Origin: [Mycobacterium] stephanolepidis
GTDB taxonomy: Bacteria > Actinomycetota > Actinomycetes > Mycobacteriales > Mycobacteriaceae
Direction: 5' to 3'
NCBI RefSeq assembly: GCF_002356335.1
Contig: NZ_AP018165.1
Span: 4,650,001-4,714,000, forward strand
Length of the DNA: 64,000 nucleotides
Made by a program: the position numbers and the translations under genes. This document shows, in pieces, positions 45,489-54,434 of this stretch. The stretch's first letter is position 1; the number at the start of each line of letters is the position of its first letter. Below the pieces are notes generated by a model. It did not search any database. It saw only the letters and a list, made by a program, of their open reading frames with translations, and had not been told where the DNA came from.

Positions 45489-45502
45489 TAGAACGCGTTT
45501 CA
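45489..45502. promoter_or_regulatory. KstR-consensus box upstream of NDMA-dependent alcohol dehydrogenase gene
   Basis: TAGAACGCGTTTCA fits TnnAACnnGTTnnA, 76 nt before the start of the alcohol dehydrogenase gene. It is less symmetric than the site at 36165, so evidence is weaker. It suggests control by KstR or a related TetR protein. Confidence 0.5.
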
Positions 45503-45577
45503 CTTTTCGCCTAAAGCCGCTATCCTCGTCCACGAGAGTGATCTGGTTCACGTGTATCTGGAAGGACTAGCCAGTCA

Positions 45578-46702
45578 ATGAAGACAAAAGGCGCGCTGAT
45601 TCGCGAGCTCAACAAGCCGATCGTCGTCGACGAAATCACGCTCGGCGATCCCGCTGAAGGCGAAGTTCAGGTCCAGTTGCACGCCGCCGGCATGTGCCAC
45701 TCCGATTACCACGTGCTGACCGGCGCCACCCCGATGGAACTGCCGGTGCTGCCCGGACACGAGGGCGCGGGCGTCGTCACCAAGGTGGGCAAGGGCGTTA
45801 CCTCCGTCCAGGAGGGTGACCACGTCATCTTCGCCTTCATCCCGGCCTGCGGTAAGTGTCCACCATGTATGCGCGGCTACCGATCGCTGTGTGATCGGGG
45901 CGCAATCCTGCTGGGCGGCAAGGCTATTGCCGACGGCACCAATCGCATCCACGCCGGCGACACCCCCGTCTCCGCGATGAACCTGCTCGGCACCTTCTCG
46001 CCGTACGCCGTGGTCCACGAGGATTCCGTCGTCAAGATCGACGACAGCGTGCCCTTCGAATCGGCCGCACTGCTCGGCTGCGCCGTGCCCACCGGATTCG
46101 GCTCTGCCACCAACATCGCCGAGGTCAAGGCCGGTGAGGACGTCATCATCATCGGTGTCGGCGGAATCGGCATGAGCGCCCTGCAGGGCGCCGTCGTCTC
46201 CGGAGCCCGTTACGTCATCGCGATCGACCCGGTGCCGTGGAAGCGCGAGCAGGCCCTCAAGTTCGGCGCTACCCACGTCTACGCCTCGATGGCCGAGGCC
46301 ATCATGCCCGTTATGGACCTGACCTGGGGCATCATGGCGCAGAAGACCATCATCACGGTCGGTGAGATGAAGGGCGAATACATCGAAGAGGCCATGATCC
46401 TCACCGCCAAAACCGGCACCTGCGTGGTTACCGGCATGGGCGCCATGGTCGACGTGGACGTCAAGTTCAACCTGTTCCTGTTCACCATGTTGCAGAAGAC
46501 CCTGAAGGGCAACATCTTTGGTGGTGGCACCACGCACACCGAGACTCCGCGTCTGGTCGGCCTGTACAAGCAGGGCCTGCTGAAGATCGACGAGATGGTC
46601 ACCAGCACCTACAGCCTGGAGCAGATCAACGACGGCTACCAGGACATGCTCGACGGCAAGAACATCCGCGGCGTCATCAAGTACACCGAAGCCGACTGGT
46701 AA
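45578..46702 (+). CDS. NDMA-dependent alcohol dehydrogenase (mycofactocin-associated)
   Basis: 374 aa zinc MDR enzyme. Catalytic-zinc region AGMCHSDYHVLTG and GHEGAGVV; structural-zinc loop CGKCPPCMRGYRSLC, four Cys. The Rossmann motif is IGVGGIGMSALQGAV. The sequence fits the NDMA-dependent methanol/alcohol dehydrogenase family, whose NAD(H) is bound tightly and reoxidised through mycofactocin in vivo. No mycofactocin synthesis genes lie in the window. The KstR-like box upstream and the SDR/FadD upstream suggest coordinated alcohol oxidation. Confidence 0.85.
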   Translation: MKTKGALIRELNKPIVVDEITLGDPAEGEVQVQLHAAGMCHSDYHVLTGATPMELPVLPGHEGAGVVTKVGKGVTSVQEGDHVIFAFIPACGKCPPCMRGYRSLCDRGAILLGGKAIADGTNRIHAGDTPVSAMNLLGTFSPYAVVHEDSVVKIDDSVPFESAALLGCAVPTGFGSATNIAEVKAGEDVIIIGVGGIGMSALQGAVVSGARYVIAIDPVPWKREQALKFGATHVYASMAEAIMPVMDLTWGIMAQKTIITVGEMKGEYIEEAMILTAKTGTCVVTGMGAMVDVDVKFNLFLFTMLQKTLKGNIFGGGTTHTETPRLVGLYKQGLLKIDEMVTSTYSLEQINDGYQDMLDGKNIRGVIKYTEADW

Positions 46703-46719
46703 GCCGAAACTTTCACCGG

Positions 46720-46768
46720 CAGTAGCGCCACGCAGACGATTCCCCGGATTCTCTGCGTGGCGTTACTG
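46720..46768. terminator. 17-bp hairpin after alcohol dehydrogenase gene
   Basis: CAGTAGCGCCACGCAGA (46720-46736) pairs with TCTGCGTGGCGTTACTG (46752-46768) with one G-U pair and a 15-nt loop. It lies 17 nt after the stop. It ends 7 nt before the pirin ATG, so it may also affect pirin translation; no Shine-Dalgarno is seen for pirin. Confidence 0.7.
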
Positions 46769-46775
46769 TCGATAC

Positions 46776-47522
46776 ATGGCCATCGACATCCGGCGCGCGA
46801 GTGAGCGGCTCGCGACCACGATCTCATGGCTGGATTCCAAGCACTCGTTTTCCTTCGGCGAGCACTACGACCCGCACAACACCCATCACGGGCTGCTCTT
46901 GGTCAACAACGACGACATCGTGCTGCCGGGCGCAGGCTTCGAGACACATCCCCATCGCGATATGGAGATCGTCACCTGGGTGCTTCAGGGATCACTGGTC
47001 CATCAGGATTCCGAGGGTAACGCCGGGGTGATCTACCCCGGTCTGGCACAACGAATGTCGGCGGGCACCGGCATCCTGCACTCGGAGAAGAACGACTCCT
47101 GGCGGTTGTCCGGGGAGCGTCACAATGATCCGGTGCGATTCGTCCAGATGTGGGTGACTCCCGATGACTCGGGGATTGATCCCGGTTACCAACAACTGGA
47201 GATCGACGCAGAGCTGCTCACCGGCGGGCTGGTGACTGTGGCCTCCGGCATGCGGCGACACCGGGATCAGACGGCTATCACCATCGCTCAGAAGAACGCG
47301 GCGCTGCACGCGGCCCGCATCCGCGCCGGGAATGGCATCGAGCTTCCAGCAGCGCCCTTCGTGCATCTCTACGTCGCCCGCGGCGCAGTGGCTCTCGAGG
47401 GCGCGGGCGAGCTGGCAGAGGGAGATGCCGTGCGGCTCACCGACGCCGGAGGTGCCCGGATCACCGCCACCATCGACGCGGAAATCCTCGTCTGGGAGAT
47501 GCACACACGCCTGGGCGGCTAG
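46776..47522 (+). CDS. Pirin-family protein (YhhW-like; Rv0181c-like)
   Basis: 248 aa bicupin. The N-terminal metal site is FETHPHRDMEIVTWVLQGSLVHQDSEG, with His residues and a Glu (His-x-His...Glu/His pattern). GTGILHSEKND marks the second half. Homologues (YhhW) have quercetinase activity in vitro, but the natural role is unclear. Its place near sigG agrees with Rv0181c. The start codon has no clear ribosome site, so a leaderless or downstream start is possible. Confidence 0.85.
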   Translation: MAIDIRRASERLATTISWLDSKHSFSFGEHYDPHNTHHGLLLVNNDDIVLPGAGFETHPHRDMEIVTWVLQGSLVHQDSEGNAGVIYPGLAQRMSAGTGILHSEKNDSWRLSGERHNDPVRFVQMWVTPDDSGIDPGYQQLEIDAELLTGGLVTVASGMRRHRDQTAITIAQKNAALHAARIRAGNGIELPAAPFVHLYVARGAVALEGAGELAEGDAVRLTDAGGARITATIDAEILVWEMHTRLGG

Positions 47523-47636
47523 CGCGCCAATCGCGACGCCGCCGATGTGCGATCGATCCCCACTTGTTACCAAAGTTGACTGTGTTGATGCTGTGATTAT
47601 CGTTGACTGTTCAGGAACTTCACAGAAGGGGCGGCC

Positions 47637-48749
47637 GTGGGCATTTCACCCTTTTCTCGCCTTCGGCGACCCACTTCCGGACGTCGCCTGATCACCGCCA
47701 CCTTCGGCATGATGCTGATAGCCGCGTTGCCCGTTCCAGCCACCCACAACACCGCCCGCGCCGAGGCGGCTCACGATGCGGTGCTCGCGGCCATCGCCAA
47801 CACCAAGGGCACCTTCCTGGTCTACAACTTCGGAGGCGGCAACCCGGCGCCGTTCCGTAACGCCGCGGGTAGCGAGTACACGCTGGACAACGGCGGCCAC
47901 CTGATGGTCATCAAGAGCGCCTCATCACGGCTGCGCGCAAACCTGTTGGTGGACACCCACTCTGGATATCAGTCCCGATGTGAACGCGATGCACGCGCGC
48001 GTACCTCCGAAGGTCTGTGGCAGGCCTCCGAGACATACAAGCCGATGGCCGCCTGGACGCTCATGGGCAAGCCCACCTTCATCATCAACGCCAACTTCTT
48101 TGACGTCCGCGGCCAACAGGGCGGCACCTGGAAGAGCACCGGATGCACCTCCCCCCTGGGCGCCTATGTCGATACCGCCAACGGCAGCGCCAACTACAAC
48201 AAGCAGGTCACCGGAACGCGGGTGTACGCGGGGAAACAGGCACTCTCCGGCGGTGACGAGATCTGGACGGCGCTGGCCACCATGGTCTTTTCTCCGGGTT
48301 CGGCGCCCGAGGTCATCGCCTCCGCAGGACCGAAGGACTATGGGTATGCCACCGCACCTCTAGAAGGTCTGATGGACAAGGGAGTTCAGTTCGTCGCGGT
48401 AAGCGGCTTGAAGCTCTTGCTTCCGGGATTCACCGAACAGCTGAACGACCCGGGCCCGGCCGCCGCCCGCACCGCACTCGGCTACAAATCCGCGACCGAC
48501 GAACTGATGGTCTTCCAAGGCGGCAGTTACACCCCTGACAACCTCCAGGACCTCTACCGCGGACTGGGTGTCGACAAGGCCATCGCACTCGACGGCGGCG
48601 GCTCATCGGCCATCGTGCTGCGTCGCGATGCCGGTGGCATGTGGGCCGGATATGGTTCACCCAAAGGCAATTGCGATACCACCTACACCTTGTGCGATGC
48701 CGCGGGCGGCGTCGGCCGGGCGCTGCCCAGCTGGCTGGGATTCAGCTAG
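47637..48749 (+). CDS. Secreted phosphodiester glycosidase (NAGPA/DUF2233 domain)
   Basis: 370 aa from GTG 47637. A signal peptide (RRLITATFGMMLIAALPVPA, basic n-region before a hydrophobic core) is followed by a mature domain with FIINANFFDVRGQ near 145 and the diagnostic ALDGGGSSAIVL near 320. These motifs belong to the N-acetylglucosamine-1-phosphodiester alpha-N-acetylglucosaminidase family. It may cleave sugar-phosphate decorations in the cell wall; the substrate is not known. Confidence 0.82.
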   Translation: MGISPFSRLRRPTSGRRLITATFGMMLIAALPVPATHNTARAEAAHDAVLAAIANTKGTFLVYNFGGGNPAPFRNAAGSEYTLDNGGHLMVIKSASSRLRANLLVDTHSGYQSRCERDARARTSEGLWQASETYKPMAAWTLMGKPTFIINANFFDVRGQQGGTWKSTGCTSPLGAYVDTANGSANYNKQVTGTRVYAGKQALSGGDEIWTALATMVFSPGSAPEVIASAGPKDYGYATAPLEGLMDKGVQFVAVSGLKLLLPGFTEQLNDPGPAAARTALGYKSATDELMVFQGGSYTPDNLQDLYRGLGVDKAIALDGGGSSAIVLRRDAGGMWAGYGSPKGNCDTTYTLCDAAGGVGRALPSWLGFS

Positions 48750-48754
48750 ACCGG

Positions 48755-50008
48755 TTACTGCGGCGGTTCGATGGGGAGCGTCGGCCCTCCATACGGCGTG
48801 GGAATGGTGAAGCGGCCCTTAGGAGTTGGATCCGCCCGCTTGCCGAGGTCGGCACCCACCGGCGGCCCGGCGGTATCATCGCCGGCCGGCCGCGGAGCGT
48901 TCTTGGCGCCACGGATCAGAACCGCAGGATCGGTATCGCGGCAATAGCCCGCGTACAGGAACGGCTCCGGATAGTCGGCGGCCGATACCGGCGGGCGAGG
49001 AGTCCCGTAGTCGCAGGTGTAGCGGGGATAGATGTCCCCGACGGCCCAAACTCCGTGATCGTAGAAGGTGTTACTGAGCGCCTCGATCACCGATCCGCGA
49101 TATGTGGGGAACAGCGCATTGAGCGCCGGGACGCGCACGTACGAAAGCTGTGCCACCGTCGTGAGGTTCCCCAGCAGCTGCGCCATGGTGTCTGAGTTGT
49201 CGGCGAAAACAGCATCGGTGGTGGCCAGTGGCCCGGGAACCCTGTCGATCAGCGTGCGGAAACCGCCGTCCATCCGGGCCACCCCGTTCAACGACCGATT
49301 CAAACCCGGAGTGGCGCCGGCCAGACCGTTGTTCATCTCCGCGAGCGTGGACAACGTCACTCGGCTCTTCTTGAGGACGCTGACTGTCTCAGGAAGTACG
49401 GAATCCAATGTGGACAAGAGGAATACGCCGCCGTCGATGATGTCCGTCATCTTGCGGGGCGCCTCGCGTGAGAGGTGGAGTTCCTTCTTGATGATCTCCA
49501 GCTTCTTTGTATCCGCCTGAGCGAGAGCACCATCGGCGTCGGCAAGCAGCTTCGAAAGCGATACCGGAACCGTCGCCTGACCGCGCGTGATCACACTGCC
49601 ATTGCCCAGATAAGGACCGGTTGTCGTCACCGGCGCGAAGTCCACATACTGCTCGCCTGCCGGAGAGAGGCCGGATACTCGCACGGGACTGCCCACCGGA
49701 ATCTTCACATCCGATTCGATATGAATCACCGCAACCGGTCCGCGCGGGGAGGGAGTCACCGAGTCCACTCGGCCAATCCGCATACCGCGCAACGCCACAT
49801 CTTGGTTGGGGATCAGCCCTCCGGACTCGGGCAGCTCGATCGATACCTGATAGGTCGATGCGAATGCCCGGGCGCGCAATGCGCCCACCGCCAGATAAGC
49901 GCACGCCACCACCAAGGTGGCCAGCAGCGCGAACCCTGAGAGCCAGAAGCGGTTGCGATGCCCCATCTTCACGGCGTCCACTACCGTGTTGGCCACTGAC
50001 CTGATCAT
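48755..50008 (-). CDS. Mce family protein MceF
   Basis: 417 aa, last gene of the mce operon. N-terminal membrane anchor (FWLSGFALLATLVVACAYLAVGAL), MCE domain (about 45-120, with IPNQDVALRGMRIGRVDSVTPSP), then a helical/coiled region with LIDRVPGPLATTD and TVAQLSYVRVPALNALFPTYRGS. A short Pro-rich tail ends it. The start overlaps the mceE stop by 4 nt (ATGA). It should form part of the periplasmic Mce needle for lipid import. Confidence 0.88.
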   Translation of the reverse strand: MIRSVANTVVDAVKMGHRNRFWLSGFALLATLVVACAYLAVGALRARAFASTYQVSIELPESGGLIPNQDVALRGMRIGRVDSVTPSPRGPVAVIHIESDVKIPVGSPVRVSGLSPAGEQYVDFAPVTTTGPYLGNGSVITRGQATVPVSLSKLLADADGALAQADTKKLEIIKKELHLSREAPRKMTDIIDGGVFLLSTLDSVLPETVSVLKKSRVTLSTLAEMNNGLAGATPGLNRSLNGVARMDGGFRTLIDRVPGPLATTDAVFADNSDTMAQLLGNLTTVAQLSYVRVPALNALFPTYRGSVIEALSNTFYDHGVWAVGDIYPRYTCDYGTPRPPVSAADYPEPFLYAGYCRDTDPAVLIRGAKNAPRPAGDDTAGPPVGADLGKRADPTPKGRFTIPTPYGGPTLPIEPPQ

Positions 50009-51213
50009 CGTGGCGGCTCCTGCGTCACGGCAACGGCGCCCGGTACGGGCTCGATGACACCGGGCTCGGTGGGACTGGGGCGTAAGGGAACCGTCGGGAC
50101 GTCCGGCCCCTGCCCCACCACGCGCTCCTGGAGGCGCCACAGGGTGTATTTGAAGGAGCCGACGAGTTTGGCCCAGTCATAACGTTTCGGCCCGTGCAAC
50201 CCGGGGTCACCCTTGTAACCGATGTCCGGAATGGACCCCAGCGCGATCTTGTCTATCGATACCCGGGTGGCGAAGGCCGAGCCCGCCATGATCTTGACGA
50301 TCGGTGGCATGAGCCTGTTGAGCGCGGCAAGGCTGGTGTCGGGACTGACCGCGATGTCGTTGAACGAACGCGACAGGGTATTGAAATCCGCAATGACACT
50401 CCGGCCGCTCGTGTCGGTGCCTGCAATGGACGGGAACTTGGAGAGCTGCTTGGTCACCGCGCCGACCTGATCGGCCAGATCGGCGATGTGCGTCGCGTTC
50501 ACCGACAACGCATCCGTGGCAGGCGCCGCCGCCGTCAACAGCTCAGCGATGGTCTGATGCCGGGTGTCCAGCTCGGCGGCAAGCTCAGCGGTATCCCGCA
50601 GAGCGGAATCTAGTTGGCTAGAACGAGCATTGAGTGTGCCGAGGAGCCGATTCGACTTGCCGATCAAATCTCCGAACGCGGCGCCGTTGGGACCGGTGGC
50701 ACGACCGAGTCCGTTGACGGTTCCGGTGAGATTGCGCACCGCACCGCCGTTGACGATGATCGCCGCAGAACTCAGCACCGCCTCCACTGTTGCCGCGGCC
50801 GTGGTCGATTCGAGACCAAAGGTGTCTCCGTCACGCAACAGCGGAGCATTGGGGTCGGCGGGTCGCGGCGGCTTCAGCGCGACGAACACGTCGCCCAGCG
50901 GCGTCGCGGTGCGTAACTCCACCGTGGTTCCCTTGGGAATCTCCACGTCCGAACGGATTCGCATCGTGACCACTGCTGTGTAGTTGGTGGTGCTCATCGA
51001 GTCGACCTCACCGATGTCGGCACCGCCCAGCTTCACCTTGGCGCGCGACGGCAGGTTCAAGATATTGGTGAAGATCGCCTTCAAACCGTAGGAGCCACCC
51101 GACATGCCTGGCGCCGGAAGTGGCAGGCTGGCAAGACCGTTGGTGCTGCATCCGCTCGTCAGCAGTACAGCGACTGCCACGACGGGCCCCGCCAATCTTC
51201 GTAACCCGATCAT
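50005..51213 (-). CDS. Mce family lipoprotein MceE
   Basis: 402 aa with a lipoprotein signal (AGPVVAVAVLLTSGCSTNG, lipobox TSGC, Cys ~22), the usual feature of the fifth mce gene. MCE domain: SYGLKAIFTNILNLPSRAKVKLGGADIGEVDSM (in parts). A helical region follows, and the C-terminus is Pro-rich. ATGA overlaps with both neighbours. Confidence 0.88.
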   Translation of the reverse strand: MIGLRRLAGPVVAVAVLLTSGCSTNGLASLPLPAPGMSGGSYGLKAIFTNILNLPSRAKVKLGGADIGEVDSMSTTNYTAVVTMRIRSDVEIPKGTTVELRTATPLGDVFVALKPPRPADPNAPLLRDGDTFGLESTTAAATVEAVLSSAAIIVNGGAVRNLTGTVNGLGRATGPNGAAFGDLIGKSNRLLGTLNARSSQLDSALRDTAELAAELDTRHQTIAELLTAAAPATDALSVNATHIADLADQVGAVTKQLSKFPSIAGTDTSGRSVIADFNTLSRSFNDIAVSPDTSLAALNRLMPPIVKIMAGSAFATRVSIDKIALGSIPDIGYKGDPGLHGPKRYDWAKLVGSFKYTLWRLQERVVGQGPDVPTVPLRPSPTEPGVIEPVPGAVAVTQEPPR

Positions 51214-52343
51214 TTCTGTCCCATCGCCGCAAGACCATCGAGAACGTAGGTCAATCCGAAGTCAGGCCCATAGTCCTGCAGGGTGCCGGTGCTGCAACCC
51301 AATTGGCGCAGCCCCAAAAGGTTGCAGATTTCCTTGGCCGCCTGAGTGTCGAACAGAAGCCTGTCCACGGGCACATGCGCGCGCACCACGTTATTGACCG
51401 GGTCGACCACGTTGTAGACGTTGTCCGCCATCAGTGGGAGCAGGTCGAATCCTTCCGACAACTCACGCCGGTTGTCGTACACCGCCTGGGCGATTTGGTT
51501 CGAGTTGCCCACCGACTGCTTGATGGCATCGCGGTTCTGCTCGAGCAATGAACCCGCTTGCAGCAGAATGTTGTTCAACTGCTTTCCGGTGTTACCCGAC
51601 CCCAACTGCTCGTCGTCGAGCACCTGCGACAGCTGCCGGACCGTGGACGAGAACTCGCGGATGTTCTGGTCGTTGCGGGCCGCAGCCTCGAAAAGGGAAC
51701 TGAGGCGGGTAATGATCTTGGTCAGCTGATCGCGAGTCATCGCGCCGCCGTCGGCACTCAAGCGGAGCGCCTTGGACAACTCGTCCAGAGATGCCCGCAT
51801 CAACTCGCCATTCCCGGACAGAGCGTTGGCGCTGTTGTTGACGACGTCAGCCAAAGGCCCAGCGCCCTTACCGTCACCCTTCATCGCCTTGGAGAGCCTG
51901 TCGACCATGGCCAGCACCCTGTCGAACTCCACGGGCGTCTTGGTGCGGTCCAAGCCGATGACGTCCCCGTTCTTGAGCGTGGGCCCGCCGCGATACACGG
52001 GTGTCAGTTCGATGTGGCGGTCGGTGAGAATCGAGGTGGACACCGTGACGGCCTTGGCATCTGCCGGAACCTTGACCTTCGAATCGACCGTGAACTCGAC
52101 CTCCATATAGGTGCCACGCGAGGTGATCTTCGTGACCTTGCCGATCGGCATGCCGAGTACGGACACCTTGTTGTCGGGGTACAGGCCCGAGACCGATTCG
52201 AATTGCGCCGTGATGGTGAGGCGATTGCTCCGCTCGCGCAGGTAGGTCCATCCCACCGCAGCCACCACCACCGCGACCACTACCGCCAGCGCCCCCGCGA
52301 CCCAGATGAGCCGCTGTGTCCGTGTGCTTATCGGTGTGCTCAT
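51210..52343 (-). CDS. Mce family protein MceD
   Basis: 377 aa from ATG 52343. N-terminal helix (LIWVAGALAVVVAVVVAAVGW), MCE domain with LYPDNKVSVLGMPIGKVTKI, then a long helical part with heptad-like repeats (LSKALRLSADGG, LEQNRDAIKQSV). The C-terminus has LLGLRQLGCSTG. The start overlaps the mceC stop by 4 nt. Confidence 0.88.
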   Translation of the reverse strand: MSTPISTRTQRLIWVAGALAVVVAVVVAAVGWTYLRERSNRLTITAQFESVSGLYPDNKVSVLGMPIGKVTKITSRGTYMEVEFTVDSKVKVPADAKAVTVSTSILTDRHIELTPVYRGGPTLKNGDVIGLDRTKTPVEFDRVLAMVDRLSKAMKGDGKGAGPLADVVNNSANALSGNGELMRASLDELSKALRLSADGGAMTRDQLTKIITRLSSLFEAAARNDQNIREFSSTVRQLSQVLDDEQLGSGNTGKQLNNILLQAGSLLEQNRDAIKQSVGNSNQIAQAVYDNRRELSEGFDLLPLMADNVYNVVDPVNNVVRAHVPVDRLLFDTQAAKEICNLLGLRQLGCSTGTLQDYGPDFGLTYVLDGLAAMGQK

Positions 52344-53392
52344 TGGCAGTCCTTGAAGTACTCGATCATGTTGAACTGCTTGGCTCGTCCGCTGATCGCG
52401 CACATCCACGAATCCACGGCCAGGCCGCCGGGTGCGTTCAGCTCGAGTGCGTTGCCATAGCCCGTCAGGTTCGTGACATTTCGCGCTGCGACCGCGGTTA
52501 CCTGGAGAAGGCTCCGGAACAAGTCGTCGTGGCCGCCGACCAAATTACTGAATGTCCTCACATCGGCGATGAGTGCGTCGACCGCGCGCCTGTCCTTGAC
52601 CACGATCTTGCTCAGGACGTTTACCAGCTCGGTCACCGCCTGCATCATGGAGTGGAAACTCGCTCGCCGCGATACGAATTCACCGAGCAGATCACGGCCC
52701 TGCACGATCAGTTTCCCGATATCGCCCTGCTGCCGATACAGCGTGCCCGTCACCATCTCGGTGCTTGCCAACAGTGTTCCGAGCTGGTCGCGGCGATGCG
52801 ATATCACCGACGACAGCGTCTGAATGTTCTCCATCGCCTTGGGCAGCACCGCAGGCAAGCCCTCGAGCTGCTTACCGAGTATTGCCATCGATTCCGCGAT
52901 CTTGTCCGCGTCGACCTGCTCGAAGGTAGAGGTTGCGTCCTGCAAGGTGGCCTGTAGATCGTACGGAACGTCGGTGTGTGCCAGATCAATACGACGGTTG
53001 GCCAACTTCCCGTCGCCGCCGTTGCGCAGTTCTACGTACTGATTTCCCAGAATCGTAGTGATCTTGATTGACGCCTTGGCATCCTTGCGCAACGTGATGT
53101 CGTTGCGCACCCGCATGCCGACCTCGATGCGGTCGTCGACCAGTTCGACGCTGGTGACGTTGCCCACCGGCACCCCCGCGTACGACACATTGGCACCCGG
53201 TTGCAGCGACGCCGCTTGCAAGAACTCCGCGGTGTAGTGGGTGTAGCCGATACCGATCGCCTTCACCAGCAGCATCGCCCCCACCAGGGAGCCGATCACC
53301 GCGAGCGCGATAGCGCCCAACCACGTCTTGTTGTACGTCTCGACGGGGCGTCGCGAAATACGCTGCCATACACTGGGTTTATCCATCTGCAA
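52340..53392 (-). CDS. Mce family protein MceC
   Basis: 350 aa. The N-terminal helix is TWLGAIALAVIGSLVGAMLLV. The MCE domain includes LQPGANVSYAGVPVGNVTSVEL and YVELRNGG. The C-terminal part is helical and ends in a Cys pair-type tail (CAISG...KDCQ). It overlaps mceB by 14 nt, the longest overlap in the operon. Confidence 0.88.
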   Translation of the reverse strand: MQMDKPSVWQRISRRPVETYNKTWLGAIALAVIGSLVGAMLLVKAIGIGYTHYTAEFLQAASLQPGANVSYAGVPVGNVTSVELVDDRIEVGMRVRNDITLRKDAKASIKITTILGNQYVELRNGGDGKLANRRIDLAHTDVPYDLQATLQDATSTFEQVDADKIAESMAILGKQLEGLPAVLPKAMENIQTLSSVISHRRDQLGTLLASTEMVTGTLYRQQGDIGKLIVQGRDLLGEFVSRRASFHSMMQAVTELVNVLSKIVVKDRRAVDALIADVRTFSNLVGGHDDLFRSLLQVTAVAARNVTNLTGYGNALELNAPGGLAVDSWMCAISGRAKQFNMIEYFKDCQ

Positions 53393-54434
53393 GGTTCCTG
53401 CACTTCGGGGTGTATTTGGCCTTGTTGCCTGGTGTGGCGGCGTTCACGATGATCGGAACGACGTCATTGAGGCCGGGGAAGAATCCGGTGATGTTGAGAT
53501 CGCAGACGTAGCCGTTGATGAAGGCACCCTCTTGGGTGGTTCTGACAAGACCCTTGAGAAGCAACGGCAGATTGGCGCCGGTGAAGGCGAGCTGCGGTTC
53601 GATATTGTTCAAGTGACTGACGAATCCCGGTTCTCGATGCAGGATTTCGTTCAACTGCGGGTACACGGTATCCGTGATCTTCGATAAGCGCCGCACCGCG
53701 AAGCCGGTCGAACCAACCGAGTCCACCAATGCCGCGCGCCGGTTGTCCAGAATCGCCACCATCTCGCGCGTGTGTGCCAGCACGGTATCCAGGTTCTTAT
53801 TCTGGCCGGCAAGTGTTTTCGTCAGACCATTGAGATTGGTGATTACGTCATCGAGAACCTGATCCCGGCCCGCGAACGTCTCGGTCAGTTGTGATGTTTG
53901 GTCAACCAGGCCGACGATCGAGCCGGTATCCCCTTGTAGAGACTTGACGACGCCGTCGGTGAGGTTGTCGACCTCCGTGGGATCGAGCACGCTGAAGAGC
54001 GGCTCAAAGCCGTGCAGCAGCATGCCGATGTCGAAGGAAGGCTCTGTCTGCTCCACCGGAATCACACTCCCCGGCTTGAGCCGATCGGTGCCGCCGGTCT
54101 TACCCAGGGACAAACCGAGGTAACGCTGTCCCACGATGTTCTGATAGGTGATCGACGCAATGGTGTTGCCGTACAGGGGTTGCTCGGTTTGTACCTGGAA
54201 TTCCACCTTGGCCAGATCACCGTCGATCGCCACCGATTCGACACGGCCGACGCGCACACCCGCGACCCGCACGTCATCCCCATCACGCAACCCGGTGACA
54301 TCGGTGAACATCGCGGCGTAGTTGTAGGTCGACCCCGCGACCTCGCGGCGCAGGGTGGCGTACACCAGCCACGTCATCGCCAACGCGATCACCATGAACA
54401 CCGAGAGCCCGATCAATGGCCCGCGAAATTTCAT
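53379..54434 (-). CDS. Mce family protein MceB
   Basis: 351 aa. The N-terminal helix is LIGLSVFMVIALAMTWLVYATL. MCE domain: TGLRDGDDVRVAGVRVGRVESVAIDG and YLGLSLG. A helical region follows, with the C-terminal features YVCDLNITGFFPGLN and KYTPKCRNL characteristic of MceB proteins. The ATG overlaps the mceA stop by 4 nt. Confidence 0.9.
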   Translation of the reverse strand: MKFRGPLIGLSVFMVIALAMTWLVYATLRREVAGSTYNYAAMFTDVTGLRDGDDVRVAGVRVGRVESVAIDGDLAKVEFQVQTEQPLYGNTIASITYQNIVGQRYLGLSLGKTGGTDRLKPGSVIPVEQTEPSFDIGMLLHGFEPLFSVLDPTEVDNLTDGVVKSLQGDTGSIVGLVDQTSQLTETFAGRDQVLDDVITNLNGLTKTLAGQNKNLDTVLAHTREMVAILDNRRAALVDSVGSTGFAVRRLSKITDTVYPQLNEILHREPGFVSHLNNIEPQLAFTGANLPLLLKGLVRTTQEGAFINGYVCDLNITGFFPGLNDVVPIIVNAATPGNKAKYTPKCRNLADG

